Shown here: one piece after another, positions 62,749 through 64,000 of the stretch | Numbering within the stretch: position 1 is the first letter of the stretch | Layout of the letters: the number at the start of each line of letters is the position of its first letter | Source of the DNA: Tolypocladium sp. Sup5 PDA-1 | Lineage: Eukaryota > Ascomycota > Sordariomycetes > Hypocreales > Ophiocordycipitaceae | Reading direction: 5' to 3' | Assembly (NCBI GenBank): GCA_000750105.3 | Contig: JPHH03000002.1 | Span: 744,001-808,000 of the forward strand | Length of the DNA stretch: 64,000 bases | Translations under genes and position numbers: made by a program | The notes under the pieces: model-generated | What the model saw: only the letters and a program-made list of their open reading frames with translations | Told to the model about the DNA's origin: nothing | Database searches by the model: none

Positions 62749-64000
62749 GGCAGGAGAGATGCCGTCGCCAGTGATGATGATTTACCGGAGGTAGATGGTG
62801 GACGGCGGGAGGAGGAGGGACAATAATAAGAACGAGAGGCACGACCGGATCAAGCCGAGATGGCTGAGATATACTCTGGCAGCCCCAACTTTGCTGTGTT
62901 TGAATCCTGGAGTGGACGCCTCCGGGCCATGGCATCATCCAGGAGATCTGGGCCTACCGGGCGAGGACGTGGACCTGTGGTGCGGGCTTAAATCGACGTT
63001 TATGCGACAACAGGATCGGAAGTATCGTATTCAAGAGTGGCATTTCATGTACTTGGCACGTAAGACCTCGCAGGCTTACCGCGCGCGCACTGGCTGGCGC
63101 CGTGAAACGGAAAGCTTGCGGCCCGGGCCCCAAGCCCAAGCAGCCCAGTGCCCGCAGTGCCGCTTCAAGCTTTGCCATGTTTGCCCCGTGGCAGCGGGGG
63201 CGCCGCCCAGCGCAGTGATGGGCCATGGAAGTCGTGAGATCGCAGGCGTCGTCGGGAGAGCGTGGTGATCGGGACGAAGCGAGGCCCACTCTGCAGGGAC
63301 AGGCGGGCGTTAGGCTGTCAAGTCGGAAGACAGGCTCCGATTTGGCTGCGGTAGGCGGCGCCAGGCTGCTATCGCAGGGCCACTGGACGCCTAGTGTGAG
63401 CTTGATGGCGCTCAAGCACGGGGTGTTGGTGCGTGTCGAGCGCATTAGGCCAATAGTGAGGGGCTGGCTGATCGATGGGCGATCGATGTCGATGCTCACG
63501 ACACCAAAATTCGCGACGATCTGGCCCTCCTGTGATTGTCGATGGATGCTCGTCTTGAGCTGCTGCCCCCCTCCCGATGTTCTAGACCGCCAGGCCCGTC
63601 CCCCCTGGTGCTTCGTGTCCTCGCCGTGCCACCGACAAACTCACCTCTGAGACGTTCGCATCGAGATCCCGTGCCCCGGAGGCTGGTGTCCCGGTTCTCG
63701 ATCCCCGGCCATTGACTCTGCCACATAGCACAGCTTTGCCGTGGCCGTGGGAGTAGTTGCGTCACAGTCTCGTGGCAGCCCGACGCTTCGTCACCGACAG
63801 ACGCACGGGGTGCCAAATTGCGATGGCGGTGCGACGTGGCTTTCGTTGGTACAAATGCGAAGCACATTGTTTCTATGGCTCGCCCATGTTCCCCCTTGTT
63901 CCTCAATATTTTTCCACGGGCTCGATCCTGGGCTGGCCCTGAGCTACTGTTAGCTCAGATCACTCAGGGCCAAAACCTCTGATATCGGATTGTGCGTACG
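62749..64000. promoter_or_regulatory. Upstream region of Envoy to window end
   Basis: 1.25 kb with no convincing gene; the longest frame, 62954-63499 on the minus strand, shows no domain. It contains a cluster of GATCGAT words at 63470-63493, listed separately. Confidence 0.5.
63470..63493. promoter_or_regulatory. Candidate White Collar light-response element
   Basis: GATCGAT occurs twice 11 bp apart, followed by CGATG, about 720 bp upstream of the Envoy ATG. Paired GATC/GATCGA words are the known form of fungal light-response elements bound by the White Collar complex. Function here is inferred. Confidence 0.45.

Overview
The window is nuclear DNA of a filamentous ascomycete, most likely a Sordariomycete and probably Hypocreales. 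Protein genes carry short introns of about 50-130 nt with GTRAGT-like donors and CTAAC-type branch points. Intergenic DNA is long, and two decayed mobile or repeat remnants carry damage that looks like repeat-induced point mutation (RIP). The gene set is fungal: CreC, CreD, an Envoy/Vivid photoreceptor, Clr5 and Zn2Cys6 factors.

Layout. 1-1753 (+): 3' part of an Rgt1-type Zn2Cys6 regulator. 3405-4934 (-): copper-fist transcription factor. About 4.9-13.1 kb: 8 kb without a convincing gene, but rich in short GTACGGA/TACTCGTAC-type palindromic words. 13.1-20.2 kb: a compact accessory locus with a Zn2Cys6 regulator, a beta-lactamase-family esterase and a Baeyer-Villiger monooxygenase; the two enzyme genes share a divergent promoter with four CGG-N2-CCG sites. 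20.6-21.3 kb (-): a degenerate ORF with stops at TAG/TAA. 22.3-28.5 kb: CK2 beta (-), a JmjC/cupin protein (+), a pogo/Fot1-like transposase relic (-), ENP2/NOL10 (+) and a small membrane protein (-). 29.7-33.5 kb (+): a large coiled-coil protein of unknown role. 33.9-34.3 kb (-): mitochondrial bL33. 35.9-44.2 kb: alanine aminotransferase (+), RPN7 (-), cap methyltransferase ABD1 (+), Miro GTPase GEM1 (-). 45.5-57.7 kb (all +): creC, creD, SLM1 and a Clr5-domain protein. About 58.1-59.6 kb (-): a spliced non-coding host gene with box C/D snoRNAs in six successive introns. 59.8-61.1 kb (+): an Fpg-type DNA glycosylase. 61.95-62.75 kb (-): an Envoy/Vivid LOV photoreceptor with its promoter running to the end of the window.

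How the genes relate. Most are housekeeping. Three are linked to carbon sensing (Rgt1-like, CreC, CreD). The 13-20 kb locus looks like a small regulated ketone-to-lactone and ester-handling module. The most striking find is the snoRNA host gene: guide segments in five introns match conserved 18S or 25S rRNA, four of them in the order of the yeast snR78-to-snR72 cluster. Exon-intron structures were worked out by eye from splice signals and reading-frame continuity; rRNA target matches are from memory of conserved rRNA sequence and need a proper alignment.
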